This document shows, in pieces, positions 7,998 through 17,550 of a DNA stretch of 64,000 nt. Source of the DNA: Brevundimonas sp. NIBR10 (lineage in GTDB: Bacteria; Pseudomonadota; Alphaproteobacteria; Caulobacterales; Caulobacteraceae). Every line of letters starts with the position of its first letter. The stretch's first letter is position 1. The stretch lies in assembly GCF_027912515.1 (NCBI RefSeq), contig NZ_CP115464.1:3511501-3575500 (forward strand). Reading direction: 5' to 3'. The translations under genes were made by a program, and so were the position numbers. The notes beneath the pieces were generated by a model. It was not told the DNA's origin and ran no database searches. It saw only the letters and a list, made by a program, of their open reading frames with translations.

Positions 7998-9158
7998 ATG
8001 CCGGAATCCGACGACGCGCCCCGGGGGCGTGGCGATCGGTCCCCGCGCCGACGGCCTCGAAACGCGCCTCCGGCAGAGCCCGGGGGCGTGGCGACAGGCT
8101 TCGGTGGCTCCGGTCGCGACGCGCCCCTCTATGGCGCGCTCGATCTGGGGACCAACAATTGCCGGCTGCTGATCGCACGGCCGATGCGCGACGGCTTTCG
8201 GGTCGTCGACAGTTTCAGCCGGATCGTGCGTCTGGGCGAGGGCCTGTCGCAATCGGGCCGACTCGAGCCCGCCGCCATGGACCGGGCCTATGACGCCCTG
8301 GCCGCCTGCGCCGAGCGGGTGGTGCGCAAGGGACTGGACTCGCACCGCCTGACCGCCGTCGCCACCCAGGCCTGTCGCCAGGCTGAGAACGGCGAGGCCT
8401 TCATCGAACGCGTCCGGCTGGGCACCGGTCTGCGGCTCAGGATCATCGATCCGGCCGAGGAGGCCCGGCTGTCGGTGCGCGGCTGCCTCAACCTGTTCGA
8501 TCCCCGGGCCGAGGCTGTGCTGGTCATCGACGTCGGCGGCGGTTCGACCGAGCTGTCATGGCTGAAGAAGGTCGGGCGCGAGATGGAGACCGTGGGCTGG
8601 ATGTCGGCCCCGATCGGGGTCGTCACCCTGGCCGAACGTCACCCCGAGCCGATCGGATCGGGTGCCGACTGGTACGAGGCCATGGTCGCGGACGTCGAGA
8701 CGGCGCTGGCGGCAGGCGGCTTCGCGGACCCTGAGATCACCAGGCTGTTCGCCGCCGGAAGGGGGCATATCGTCGGGACGTCGGGGGCGATCACCAGCCT
8801 GGCGGGGATCCATCTGAACCTGCGCCGCTATCAGCGCGACCGGATCGACGGCCTGTGGATGACGCGGGGCCAGTGCGATGCGGCGACGGCGCGACTTCAG
8901 GCCCTTGGGCCGATCGGACGGGCGGCCGAGGCCTGTATCGGGCCGGACCGGGCCGATCTGGTGCTGGCGGGTGCCGCGATCCTGGAGGCCGTGCAAAGGG
9001 CCTGGCCCTGTGACCGGGTGCGGGTCGCCGACCGGGGCCTGCGCGAAGGCCTGTTGCTGGATGCCATGCGGGGCGAGCGCAAGCCCTCACGGCGACGGCG
9101 CAGCCATCGGCGCTGCCAGGGGTCGTCAGGCCGGGATCAGGCGGCGGGCGGCGACTGA
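7998..9158 (+). CDS. Ppx/GppA-family phosphatase (exopolyphosphatase or pppGpp hydrolase)
   Basis: A 386-residue ASKHA-fold phosphatase. The N-terminal phosphate loop reads YGALDLGTNNCRLLIARP and the second phosphate-binding loop VLVIDVGGGSTELSW; GTSGAITSLAGIHLNL and LAGAAILEA follow. The enzyme removes terminal phosphate from polyphosphate or pppGpp; sequence alone does not separate the two. It lacks the long C-terminal domain of E. coli Ppx. An Arg/Gly/Pro-rich, poorly conserved head of about 45 residues precedes the domain, so the exact start is uncertain. The Arg-rich tail overlaps the convergent cyclophilin gene by 22 bases. Confidence 0.9.
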   Translation: MPESDDAPRGRGDRSPRRRPRNAPPAEPGGVATGFGGSGRDAPLYGALDLGTNNCRLLIARPMRDGFRVVDSFSRIVRLGEGLSQSGRLEPAAMDRAYDALAACAERVVRKGLDSHRLTAVATQACRQAENGEAFIERVRLGTGLRLRIIDPAEEARLSVRGCLNLFDPRAEAVLVIDVGGGSTELSWLKKVGREMETVGWMSAPIGVVTLAERHPEPIGSGADWYEAMVADVETALAAGGFADPEITRLFAAGRGHIVGTSGAITSLAGIHLNLRRYQRDRIDGLWMTRGQCDAATARLQALGPIGRAAEACIGPDRADLVLAGAAILEAVQRAWPCDRVRVADRGLREGLLLDAMRGERKPSRRRRSHRRCQGSSGRDQAAGGD

Positions 9159-10057
9159 GTCGGTGGGGCCGGAGGCTGGCCCGTCACCTGGGCCGGCAGC
9201 ATGATGTCACAGACCGAAAAGTCCGCCCCCCGGGCTGCCCGGGTCTCGGCGGCGAGGGCCTGGAAGCGGGGCGAGGCGGTGTCCAGCACCAGGGCCGTCG
9301 GCCGTTCGGCCTCGGGCAGGTCGGCGGCGATACGGACGCGGGTCATGCGGTCGGGATCGGTGACCATGCCACCGTCGCCCTCGCCCACCTTGATCGACCT
9401 GACGACGTCGAGCCCCGACACCACCATGCCCCAGACGCTGTAGCGCTTGTCCAACGAGGGATAGGGCTGGCGCATCAGGAAGAACTGGGAGTTGGCGCTG
9501 TCGGGGGCGTCGTCACGGGCCATGCCGGCGACGCCCGGGCAGTACAGGCCCCAGCCGTGGACCTTGCGGTCGGCGGTCGTGGCCATCACCGCGTCGGGCT
9601 GGGTCTGGACCGGCAGGGAATGCAGGAAGCCGACCTGGGCCCCGGCCGGGGCAGCGACGGGGGTGAAGCCCATTTCGGGACCGCGCCGGAAGGTGAACTC
9701 GGCCTTGAGGTCGGGATAGGCCGACTGGCCCTCGCCGGTGCCCAGCGGATCGCCGGTCTGGGCCATGAACTGGTCGATGACGCGGTGCCAGACGATGCCG
9801 TCGAAGAAGCCGGCGCGGGTCAGAAGCCGCATCCGGTCGACGTGCAGGGGGGCGATCTCGGGGATCAGCTCGACCATGATCCGGCCCTTGGTCGTGTCGA
9901 TGACCATCAGGTTCTCCGGCGGCACGGCACGCCATTCGCTGGGAGGCGTGACGGCCGGGGGGGCGGGCGGCGGCGGGGGCGTCTCGGTCGTCTGGGCCAG
10001 GACGGGCCCGGCCAGCAGGACGGCGAGGGACGACAGGATCAGGGCCGGGTTGCGCAT
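9137..10057 (-). CDS. Secreted cyclophilin-type peptidyl-prolyl isomerase
   Basis: A 306-residue protein beginning with a signal peptide (MRNPALILSSLAVLLAGPVLAQ) and a Pro-rich linker, then a cyclophilin domain: MVIDTTKGRIMVELIPEIAP, FFDGIVWHRVIDQFMAQTGDP, and DSANSQFFLMRQPYPSLDKRYSVWGMVVSGLDV. Such proteins catalyse prolyl isomerisation in the periplasm. Start ATG at 10057 is chosen because it opens the signal peptide; the frame continues further up without a coding look. It is the third gene of a coaD-cyclophilin-cyclophilin run and a close paralogue of its neighbour. Confidence 0.9.
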   Translation of the reverse strand: MRNPALILSSLAVLLAGPVLAQTTETPPPPPAPPAVTPPSEWRAVPPENLMVIDTTKGRIMVELIPEIAPLHVDRMRLLTRAGFFDGIVWHRVIDQFMAQTGDPLGTGEGQSAYPDLKAEFTFRRGPEMGFTPVAAPAGAQVGFLHSLPVQTQPDAVMATTADRKVHGWGLYCPGVAGMARDDAPDSANSQFFLMRQPYPSLDKRYSVWGMVVSGLDVVRSIKVGEGDGGMVTDPDRMTRVRIAADLPEAERPTALVLDTASPRFQALAAETRAARGADFSVCDIMLPAQVTGQPPAPPTQSPPAA

Positions 10058-10076
10058 CGTGTCTCGCCTGTCCTCG

Positions 10077-10985
10077 TCAGCCGCCGATGGCTTCGGCGAC
10101 GACCGGGATATCACAGATGTTGAAGTTCAGGCCCCGGGTCTCGCGCAGGGTCTGGACCCGGGCGGCGAAGGGGGCGGTACGGGGGTCGAGGACCCGGACG
10201 CTGGGCCGCTCGGCCGGGGGGATGGAGGCGGCGATGCGGGCGCGGGTCATGACGTCAGGGTTGGCCACCGCGCCGTTGTTGGCACTGGATCCGGCGTTCA
10301 GGGCCTTGACCACGTCCAGGCCGACCACGACCCGCCCGAAGGCGGTGTAGGAGCCGTTCAGGTTGGGGTTGGTGCCGGTCATCAGGAAGAATTGGCTGTT
10401 GGCGCTGTCCGGCGACTGGGACCGGGCCATGCCCAGCACGCCGGGGCAGAACAGGCCACTGGCGGGGACCTTCATGTCGGCGGTGACGAACATCTGGGCG
10501 TCGGGCTGGGTCTCGATCGGCAGGGAGCCGAGCCAGCCGCGCACCGCACCCCCTGAGTTGGGAACCAGTCCGAACCCGTCGCGACCACGGCGGAAGCTGA
10601 ACTCGCCGGCCAGATCCGGCAGGTCGGAACCGCCCTCGCCCGTGCCCAGGGGGTCGCCGGTCTGGGCCATGAAGCCGGGGATGACGCGGTGCCATTTCTG
10701 GCCGTCGAAGAAGCCCCGGTCGGCCAGCTGGGTGATGCGGGCAACGTGGCCGGGGGCGGCGCGGGGCTCCATCTCGACCAGGACGCGGCCCTTGGTGGTG
10801 TCGATGACCAGCAGGTTCTCAGGCAGGACGGTGCGCCAGTCGGCCTCGCCGATCGGCATGGGCGGCACTTCGGGGCCCCGTATGGCCTGGGCCTGGACCG
10901 ACTGAAGGACCAGAAGGGCGGCACCGGCGGCGACGGCCGCAGCGGTCACGACCCGCACGGTGCGGGAAACGAAGAGGGCCTTCAT
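10077..10985 (-). CDS. Secreted cyclophilin-type peptidyl-prolyl isomerase (paralogue)
   Basis: A 302-residue product with an N-terminal signal or anchor segment (about residues 10-33, ending VQAQA) followed by the same cyclophilin arrangement as the downstream gene: LLVIDTTKGRVLVEMEPRAAP, FFDGQKWHRVIPGFMAQTGDP, DSANSQFFLMTGTNPNLNGSY. The two proteins share the C-terminal extension ending in a NICDIP/VCDIM motif, so they arose by tandem duplication. The start ATG overlaps the coaD stop (ATGA), which implies translational coupling. Confidence 0.9.
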   Translation of the reverse strand: MKALFVSRTVRVVTAAAVAAGAALLVLQSVQAQAIRGPEVPPMPIGEADWRTVLPENLLVIDTTKGRVLVEMEPRAAPGHVARITQLADRGFFDGQKWHRVIPGFMAQTGDPLGTGEGGSDLPDLAGEFSFRRGRDGFGLVPNSGGAVRGWLGSLPIETQPDAQMFVTADMKVPASGLFCPGVLGMARSQSPDSANSQFFLMTGTNPNLNGSYTAFGRVVVGLDVVKALNAGSSANNGAVANPDVMTRARIAASIPPAERPSVRVLDPRTAPFAARVQTLRETRGLNFNICDIPVVAEAIGG

Positions 10986-11470
10986 ACGCGTTTCTGTACC
11001 TTTTGCCGGACGGCCTCAGCGACCGCGGGGCTGACGAAGCTGTCGATATTGCCGTCCAGCCGGGCGATCTCCTTGACGAGGCGGGAGGCGATCGCCTGGT
11101 GGCGCGGATCGGCCATCAGGAACACGGTCTCGATGTCGTCATTGAGGCGCTGGTTCATGGCCGTCATCTGGAACTCGTACTCGAAGTCGGCGACGGCGCG
11201 CAGGCCGCGGACGATCATCTGGGCGTTCAGGTGCTCGGCGAAATGCATCAGCAGGCTGGAGAAGGGCTGCACGTCGATGTCGGCGTCGAGGTGGGCCACC
11301 TCGGCCCTGACCATCTCGACCCGCTGGGCCGTGGTGAACAGGGGGCCTTTGTCGTCGTTCTGGGCCACGCCGATGACCAGCCGGTCGACCAGCTTCACGG
11401 CCCGGCCGATGATGTCCATGTGCCCGTTGGTGACGGGATCGAAGGTGCCCGGATAGAGGCCGATTCTCAT
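10982..11470 (-). CDS. coaD: Pantetheine-phosphate adenylyltransferase
   Basis: Fourth step of coenzyme A synthesis: 4'-phosphopantetheine plus ATP gives dephospho-CoA. The 162-residue product has the nucleotidyltransferase N-terminus MRIGLYPGTFDPVTNGHMDII with the TxGH-type motif (here TNGH), then IVRGLRAVADFEYEFQMTAMN, and the ISSxx-like C-terminal region modified to FVSPAVAEAV. Length and motifs are canonical. It heads an operon with the two cyclophilins. The divergent small gene at 11655 shares its upstream region. Confidence 0.96.
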   Translation of the reverse strand: MRIGLYPGTFDPVTNGHMDIIGRAVKLVDRLVIGVAQNDDKGPLFTTAQRVEMVRAEVAHLDADIDVQPFSSLLMHFAEHLNAQMIVRGLRAVADFEYEFQMTAMNQRLNDDIETVFLMADPRHQAIASRLVKEIARLDGNIDSFVSPAVAEAVRQKVQKRV

Positions 11471-11654
11471 GGGCGTTTCCCTTCCCGCCTGACGCGGTCT
11501 TGTTAGCAGGTGCGATACGGGTGGGCCAGTGAGGGTGATCTCGGGTGCCTCGTCACGAACAATCTACCGAAAATTGTGCGGCGCCGCTTGCGCCTGAGAG
11601 GCGAGTTTGTCACGGATGTCTATCCACACCGTGAAAGCGCGAGGGGACGCCCGA

Positions 11655-11945
11655 ATGGCCGACACCCAGACGAACCGATACAGCGCCACCCCGGCGGGCG
11701 GACGGCTGTCCTTGCTGGAATCCCTGGCCCGCGACGTGGCCATGGTCCTGAAGAGCCTCGGCGGGTCGGCGCACCAGAATGTGGTCATCGACTGCGTCGC
11801 GGCGATGAAGCGCAACCGTGGCGAGCCGGTGAACAACGATCTGCGTCACGCGGTGGTCGAGGCGTTCGAGCGGTACTCCCAGTGGTTCACCCGGCCGTTC
11901 GGCGAGGGGTCGATGCGGTGGGCCCTAGTGGCCGAGCCGGGCTGA
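11655..11945 (+). CDS. Small conserved-looking protein, unknown function
   Basis: A 96-residue acidic-to-neutral protein without signal or membrane segments. It is predicted mostly helical (SLLESLARDVAMVLKSLGGSAHQ, then VVIDCVAAMKRNRGEPVNNDLRHAVVEAFERYS). The spacing resembles a small winged-helix or HTH fold, but I cannot assign a family. I chose the ATG at 11655 because a GAGGGG precedes it by 8 bases; in-frame ATG 11616 and TTG 11607 are possible longer starts. A clear terminator hairpin follows the stop, supporting a real single-gene unit. Confidence 0.7.
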   Translation: MADTQTNRYSATPAGGRLSLLESLARDVAMVLKSLGGSAHQNVVIDCVAAMKRNRGEPVNNDLRHAVVEAFERYSQWFTRPFGEGSMRWALVAEPG

Positions 11946-11970
11946 CCGTTCCCATCCCCGGAAAGGCATG

Positions 11971-12001
11971 AGGCGCGGCCCGTTCTGGACCGCGCCTTTT
12001 T
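11971..12001 (+). terminator. Rho-independent terminator
   Basis: Stem AGGCGCGG (11971-11978) pairs with CCGCGCCT (11990-11997), followed by TTTTT, 25 bases after the stop of the small gene. There is no T-run on the other strand, so it should act on the + transcript. Confidence 0.85.
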
Positions 12002-12006
12002 CATGA

Positions 12007-12537
12007 TCAGAACTTGCGGATGAAGCTCAGCGAATAGACGTCGGCTTCGCCGGCGTTGTCGTCCTGGAAGTCGCGGCGGGTCCAGTCGGCGCGGATGCCG
12101 TTGACGCCGTCCAGGTGGTAGTTGGCCCCGACGCCGTAGTTGACGCTGTCGGAATGGTCGCTGGCGGCGACGCCGGCGGCCGAGGCCTTCACTTCGGTGA
12201 CGCCGTAACCGACCCGGGCGAACAGGTCGAAGTTCGGCTGGACCGGCAGGGTGGCGACACCGTAGGCGGCGACGTCGTAGCGGTGCTCGACCTTGCCGTC
12301 GACGCCGGCGAAGGAGACGTCGTCATGGCCGACCCCGAACGAGGTCTCGCCCTCGACACCCAGATAGGGGGTCAGCTTGGCGCCCAGGCGACCCGTCACG
12401 GCCCCGAGGTCAGCGTCGTCGCCCTGCATCTGGGAATAGCCCAGGGTGCCGTAGTAGGTCGGCGATTGCAGGCTCTGGGCCATGGCGGGCACGGCGAACA
12501 GGGAGACAGCGGCGGCAGAGAGAATGATGTTACGCAT
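12007..12537 (-). CDS. Small outer-membrane beta-barrel protein
   Basis: A 176-residue protein with a signal peptide (MRNIILSAAAVSLFAVPAMAQ) and a mature part of alternating strands typical of eight-stranded porin-like barrels (YYGTLGYSQMQ, VTGRLGAKLTPYLGVEGE, DLFARVGYGVTEVKAS, NYGVGANYHLDGVNGIRADW), ending in the outer-membrane sorting signature YSLSFIRKF with terminal Phe. It resembles the opacity/OmpA-like barrel group. The start ATG at 12537 is preceded by AGGAG twelve bases away. That ribosome-binding site is part of a strong hairpin (separate entry), which suggests translational control. Confidence 0.88.
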   Translation of the reverse strand: MRNIILSAAAVSLFAVPAMAQSLQSPTYYGTLGYSQMQGDDADLGAVTGRLGAKLTPYLGVEGETSFGVGHDDVSFAGVDGKVEHRYDVAAYGVATLPVQPNFDLFARVGYGVTEVKASAAGVAASDHSDSVNYGVGANYHLDGVNGIRADWTRRDFQDDNAGEADVYSLSFIRKF

Positions 12538-12545
12538 TGTTTCTA

Positions 12546-12601
12546 TTAACTCCTAGATGATGATGACTTGTGGTCATCAGCCCCATCCAGCGAGGAGTTA
12601 A
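12546..12601 (-). promoter_or_regulatory. 5' leader hairpin sequestering the ribosome-binding site
   Basis: In the mRNA sense a perfect 9-base stem pairs TTAACTCCT (12601-12593) with AGGAGTTAA (12554-12546), the latter containing the ribosome-binding site of the barrel gene. A second, nested 7-base stem TGATGAC/GTCATCA (12579-12573 with 12567-12561) has a 5-base loop. Free ribosome access would need the outer stem to open, as in RNA thermometers or other leader switches. The pairing is seen directly; the regulatory role is inferred. Confidence 0.5.
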
Positions 12602-12710
12602 ATGGTGACCCTGCGCGGCCGTTCCATGACCTGAACGTTGCAGTCGTGAAATCGTGCATGACTGACACAGACCTTGTTCTGCGACAGACGATATCTCAAA
12701 GATGGCCTCT

Positions 12711-13613
12711 TCAGGGCTGCCAGGCGGTCGCGCTCAGCAGGGTGGCGCACAGGGCGTTGACCGGGGTTTCGATGCCGTGGTCCCGGCCGAGGCGGACGAT
12801 CACGCCGTTGCGCGCATCCCATTCCATCGGCCGGCCCGCCAGCCGGTCGCCCAGCAGGGAGTTGACCGAGTCCGGGGGCGAGGTCATGGCGCGCTCGACC
12901 ACCCAGTCCGGCAGGTCATCGCCCAGATCGGCCCCGACGGCGCGGCCCACCGCGACGCATTCCCGGACCATGGCCCGCATCAGGTCGGCGATCCCTTGCG
13001 CCCGCACCACTCCGCCCGGCTGGCCGGTCAGGGCGTTGACGGCCCCCGCGCAGTTCAGGGCCAGCTTGGTCCAGGCGACGGTCGGGAAATCGTCGGTGGT
13101 CGAGGCGGCGATGACGCTGTCGGCGAACAGGGCGACGAAATCGTCTCCCGCCTGCCCGGCCGGCACGATGACCGTGCCCTCGCGGCGATGCAGGATCCGG
13201 CCCGGCCCGGTGCGTTCGGCCGGGATATCCACGACCACGGGCGTGATCCGGTCCGGTGCGACGAAGGGGGCGAAGCGTTCCACGTGTTCGACGCCGTTCT
13301 GGAGCACCGCAATGCGGGTCGTCGGCCCGACCAGGCCGGCGAACCAGGCCGAGGCGGCCTCGACGTCATAGGCCTTGGTGGCGACCAGGACCCAGTCGAC
13401 GGGGGCGGTGATGTCCGCAGGCGAGGTGACCACGCGCGGATCCGACTCGATGACCGAACCGTCCGGCGTCTCGACGACCAGCCGATCCAGCGGGCTGCGG
13501 GCGCACAGGGTGACCTGCCCCACCCGGGGGCTGCGCGACAGCCAGGCCGCGATGGTCCCGCCGATGGCGCCGGGACCGACCACGGCGATGGAGAGGCGGG
13601 ATTGGGCAGGCAT
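12711..13613 (-). CDS. panE: 2-dehydropantoate 2-reductase (ketopantoate reductase)
   Basis: NADPH-dependent reduction of ketopantoate to pantoate in the pantothenate pathway. The 300-residue product has the N-terminal dinucleotide loop IAVVGPGAIGGTIAAWL, the LVATKAYD motif, and the central TRIAVLQNGVEH segment of the ApbA/PanE family; the C-terminal helical domain includes WTKLALNCAGAVNALTG with the conserved Lys and Asn. An AGGA six bases upstream favours the ATG at 13613 over the ATG at 13631. Other ApbA-like reductases exist, so substrate is probable rather than certain. Confidence 0.85.
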   Translation of the reverse strand: MPAQSRLSIAVVGPGAIGGTIAAWLSRSPRVGQVTLCARSPLDRLVVETPDGSVIESDPRVVTSPADITAPVDWVLVATKAYDVEAASAWFAGLVGPTTRIAVLQNGVEHVERFAPFVAPDRITPVVVDIPAERTGPGRILHRREGTVIVPAGQAGDDFVALFADSVIAASTTDDFPTVAWTKLALNCAGAVNALTGQPGGVVRAQGIADLMRAMVRECVAVGRAVGADLGDDLPDWVVERAMTSPPDSVNSLLGDRLAGRPMEWDARNGVIVRLGRDHGIETPVNALCATLLSATAWQP

Positions 13614-13660
13614 TGTTGGTCCTGTGGGCATTGGGCGGGAGGTTCAGTCTAGCGGATGGA

Positions 13661-14218
13661 TCACGCGGGGTGAGGGAGTCCGGACTCGAAATTAGAGTCC
13701 GAGGAGTCCGAGGAGTCCGAGGAGTCCGAGGAGTCCGAGGAGTCCGGACTCTCTGGCGAAGGCGCGTCACGGGCGGCCCACCGGGCTTCGCAGACCATCT
13801 TGTGGAACTCGTCGCCGACCTGTTGGGCCACGCGACGCCACCGCAGGGCGGCGACCGCATCGCCGCGCAGCAGGGCCCGCTTCATCCGGCGTCGGGCCAG
13901 ATCCATGAACTGATCGTCGTCGATCCGGTCGATATCGCTGTCGTTCAGAACATCGAGTTCGACGCCCTCGTCATCCGGATCCAGACCACTCGTCACGATC
14001 CATGGCTGATCCGAGCGCCGCCAGCCCTCGATCTTGGCACGGGCGCGAAGGGCCGAGCGTCCGACGCCGTGTCGCTCGCAGCACTCCCGCGCCGACAAAC
14101 CATCCAGATAGTCGAGCCGGACCACGGCCCAGACGTCGTCCGGTGCAGGCCGCAACCCGGCATTTCGGGCCGCCTCCACCCGCGTCCGGAGAGGTTGCCA
14201 GAATTCTTCGTCGTCCAT
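13661..14218 (-). CDS. HTH-containing protein with repetitive Ser/Asp tail, unknown function
   Basis: A 185-residue protein. Residues 27-66 (DDVWAVVRLDYLDGLSAREC, then RHGVGRSALRARAKIEGWRR) look like a helix-turn-helix similar to those in phage terminase small subunits. A charged helical middle follows (ARRRMKRALLRGDAVAALRWRRVAQQVGDEFHKM). The C-terminus is a low-complexity run of Ser and Asp encoded by a 9-bp tandem repeat, so its length probably varies between strains. No phage genes lie nearby; it may be a domesticated DNA-binding protein. Function is not assigned. Confidence 0.7.
   Translation of the reverse strand: MDDEEFWQPLRTRVEAARNAGLRPAPDDVWAVVRLDYLDGLSARECCERHGVGRSALRARAKIEGWRRSDQPWIVTSGLDPDDEGVELDVLNDSDIDRIDDDQFMDLARRRMKRALLRGDAVAALRWRRVAQQVGDEFHKMVCEARWAARDAPSPESPDSSDSSDSSDSSDSSDSNFESGLPHPA
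13676..13751. repeat. 9-bp tandem repeat bounded by a perfect 12-bp palindrome
   Basis: Five perfect copies of gagtccgag run from 13695 to 13739. The array is flanked on both sides by the palindrome gagtccggactc (13676-13687 and 13740-13751), whose first half is the repeat unit. Being a multiple of three, the repeat keeps frame and encodes DSS units at the end of the protein at 13661-14218. Slipped-strand copy-number change is likely. Confidence 0.9.
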
Positions 14219-14372
14219 CGTCCTTCGTCCTCGGATTGGGTTGAGGGGTCAGGATAAGGGACGGGTCGAGGTGGGCGAGGTTGGAGGGGGTGAGAACGGA
14301 GCAATCCCTTGTGCGGCAAGGGATTGGTAGGCTGAAGTTTGAAACTTCGAGGCGGCGGACAAGCCGAAATTC
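14219..14372. other. Intergenic region between ppdK and the HTH protein gene
   Basis: Together with the adjacent repeat this forms a 340-base gap without a gene. It includes a short inverted segment around caatcccttgtgcggcaagggattg (14310-14334), a hairpin of about 9 bp, and tgaagtttgaaacttcga (14334-14350), which is also self-complementary. Both may be parts of a decayed repeat. The promoter of the HTH gene is expected here, but I cannot point to it. Confidence 0.4.
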
Positions 14373-14552
14373 CTTCTCCCCTTGCGGGAGAAGGTGGCAG
14401 CCGAAGGCTGATGGATGAGGGGTCACGCCGAGGAGAGACGGTGAGGGTTCAGGCGCGCAGGACTAATAAGCCGGCGTGACCCCTCACCCGACCGCGCAAG
14501 GACGACGGCTGCGCCGCCGTGCGCGGGCTCCCTCTCCCGCAGGGGGAGAGAG
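14373..14552. repeat. Palindromic intergenic repeat, type B, copy 1
   Basis: The left end cttctccccttgcgggagaag and the right end ctccctctcccgcagggggagag are hairpins in inverted relation. Inside them, gatgaggggtcacgcc (about 14412-14427) faces ggcgtgacccctcac (about 14473-14487), so the whole unit can form one long stem. The sequence family differs from type A but the two-ended architecture is the same. It lies just after the ppdK stop. Confidence 0.7.
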
Positions 14553-14558
14553 AAAAGT

Positions 14559-17249
<2,691 letters not shown>

Positions 17250-17381
17250 TGGAAACCCCTGAGTTTTGAATAGCAACGGCGGGTTGTCCCCACTCATGGG
17301 GCCTGACTACCGTGCTGCGCCCGCGAAGGCGAGACCGGGATGAAACAAAGCGTGAGGAATGTTACCGGGGGCTGCGTTTCC

Positions 17382-17545
17382 TTCTTCTCCCGCGCAGCGG
17401 GGGAAGTGTCGCGTCCCTGAGCGCAGCGAAGGCAGCGACGATGGGGGCCATGTGACGCAGGGCGCAGGCGGATGACTACCCCCATCGACCCTGGTCTCGC
17501 TTCGCTCGACGCCGGGCCACTTCCCCCGCTGCGCGGGAGAAGAAG
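17382..17545. repeat. REPIN-like palindromic repeat, type A, copy 3
   Basis: A 164-base unit between glyS and ppdK with near-symmetric ends: ttctcccgcgcagcgggggaagtg at the left and its complement cacttcccccgctgcgcgggagaa at the right. The right arm carries the full consensus (ccccatcgaccctggtctcgc, then gacgccgggccac); the left arm differs (tgtcgcgtccctgagcgcagcg). It lies 6 bases from the glyS stop and may shape the 3' end of the glyQS mRNA. It fills the 301-base gap to ppdK with no other gene seen. Confidence 0.8.
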
Positions 17546-17550
17546 GCCTC

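Noticed and set aside
13695-13748. CRISPR-like short repeats
   Set aside because: The repeats are 9 bp, directly adjacent without spacers, in frame within a coding sequence, and no cas genes are near.
13661-14218. Prophage remnant, because the HTH resembles terminase small subunits
   Set aside because: No terminase large subunit, portal, integrase or att repeat is found nearby; flanking genes are core metabolism.
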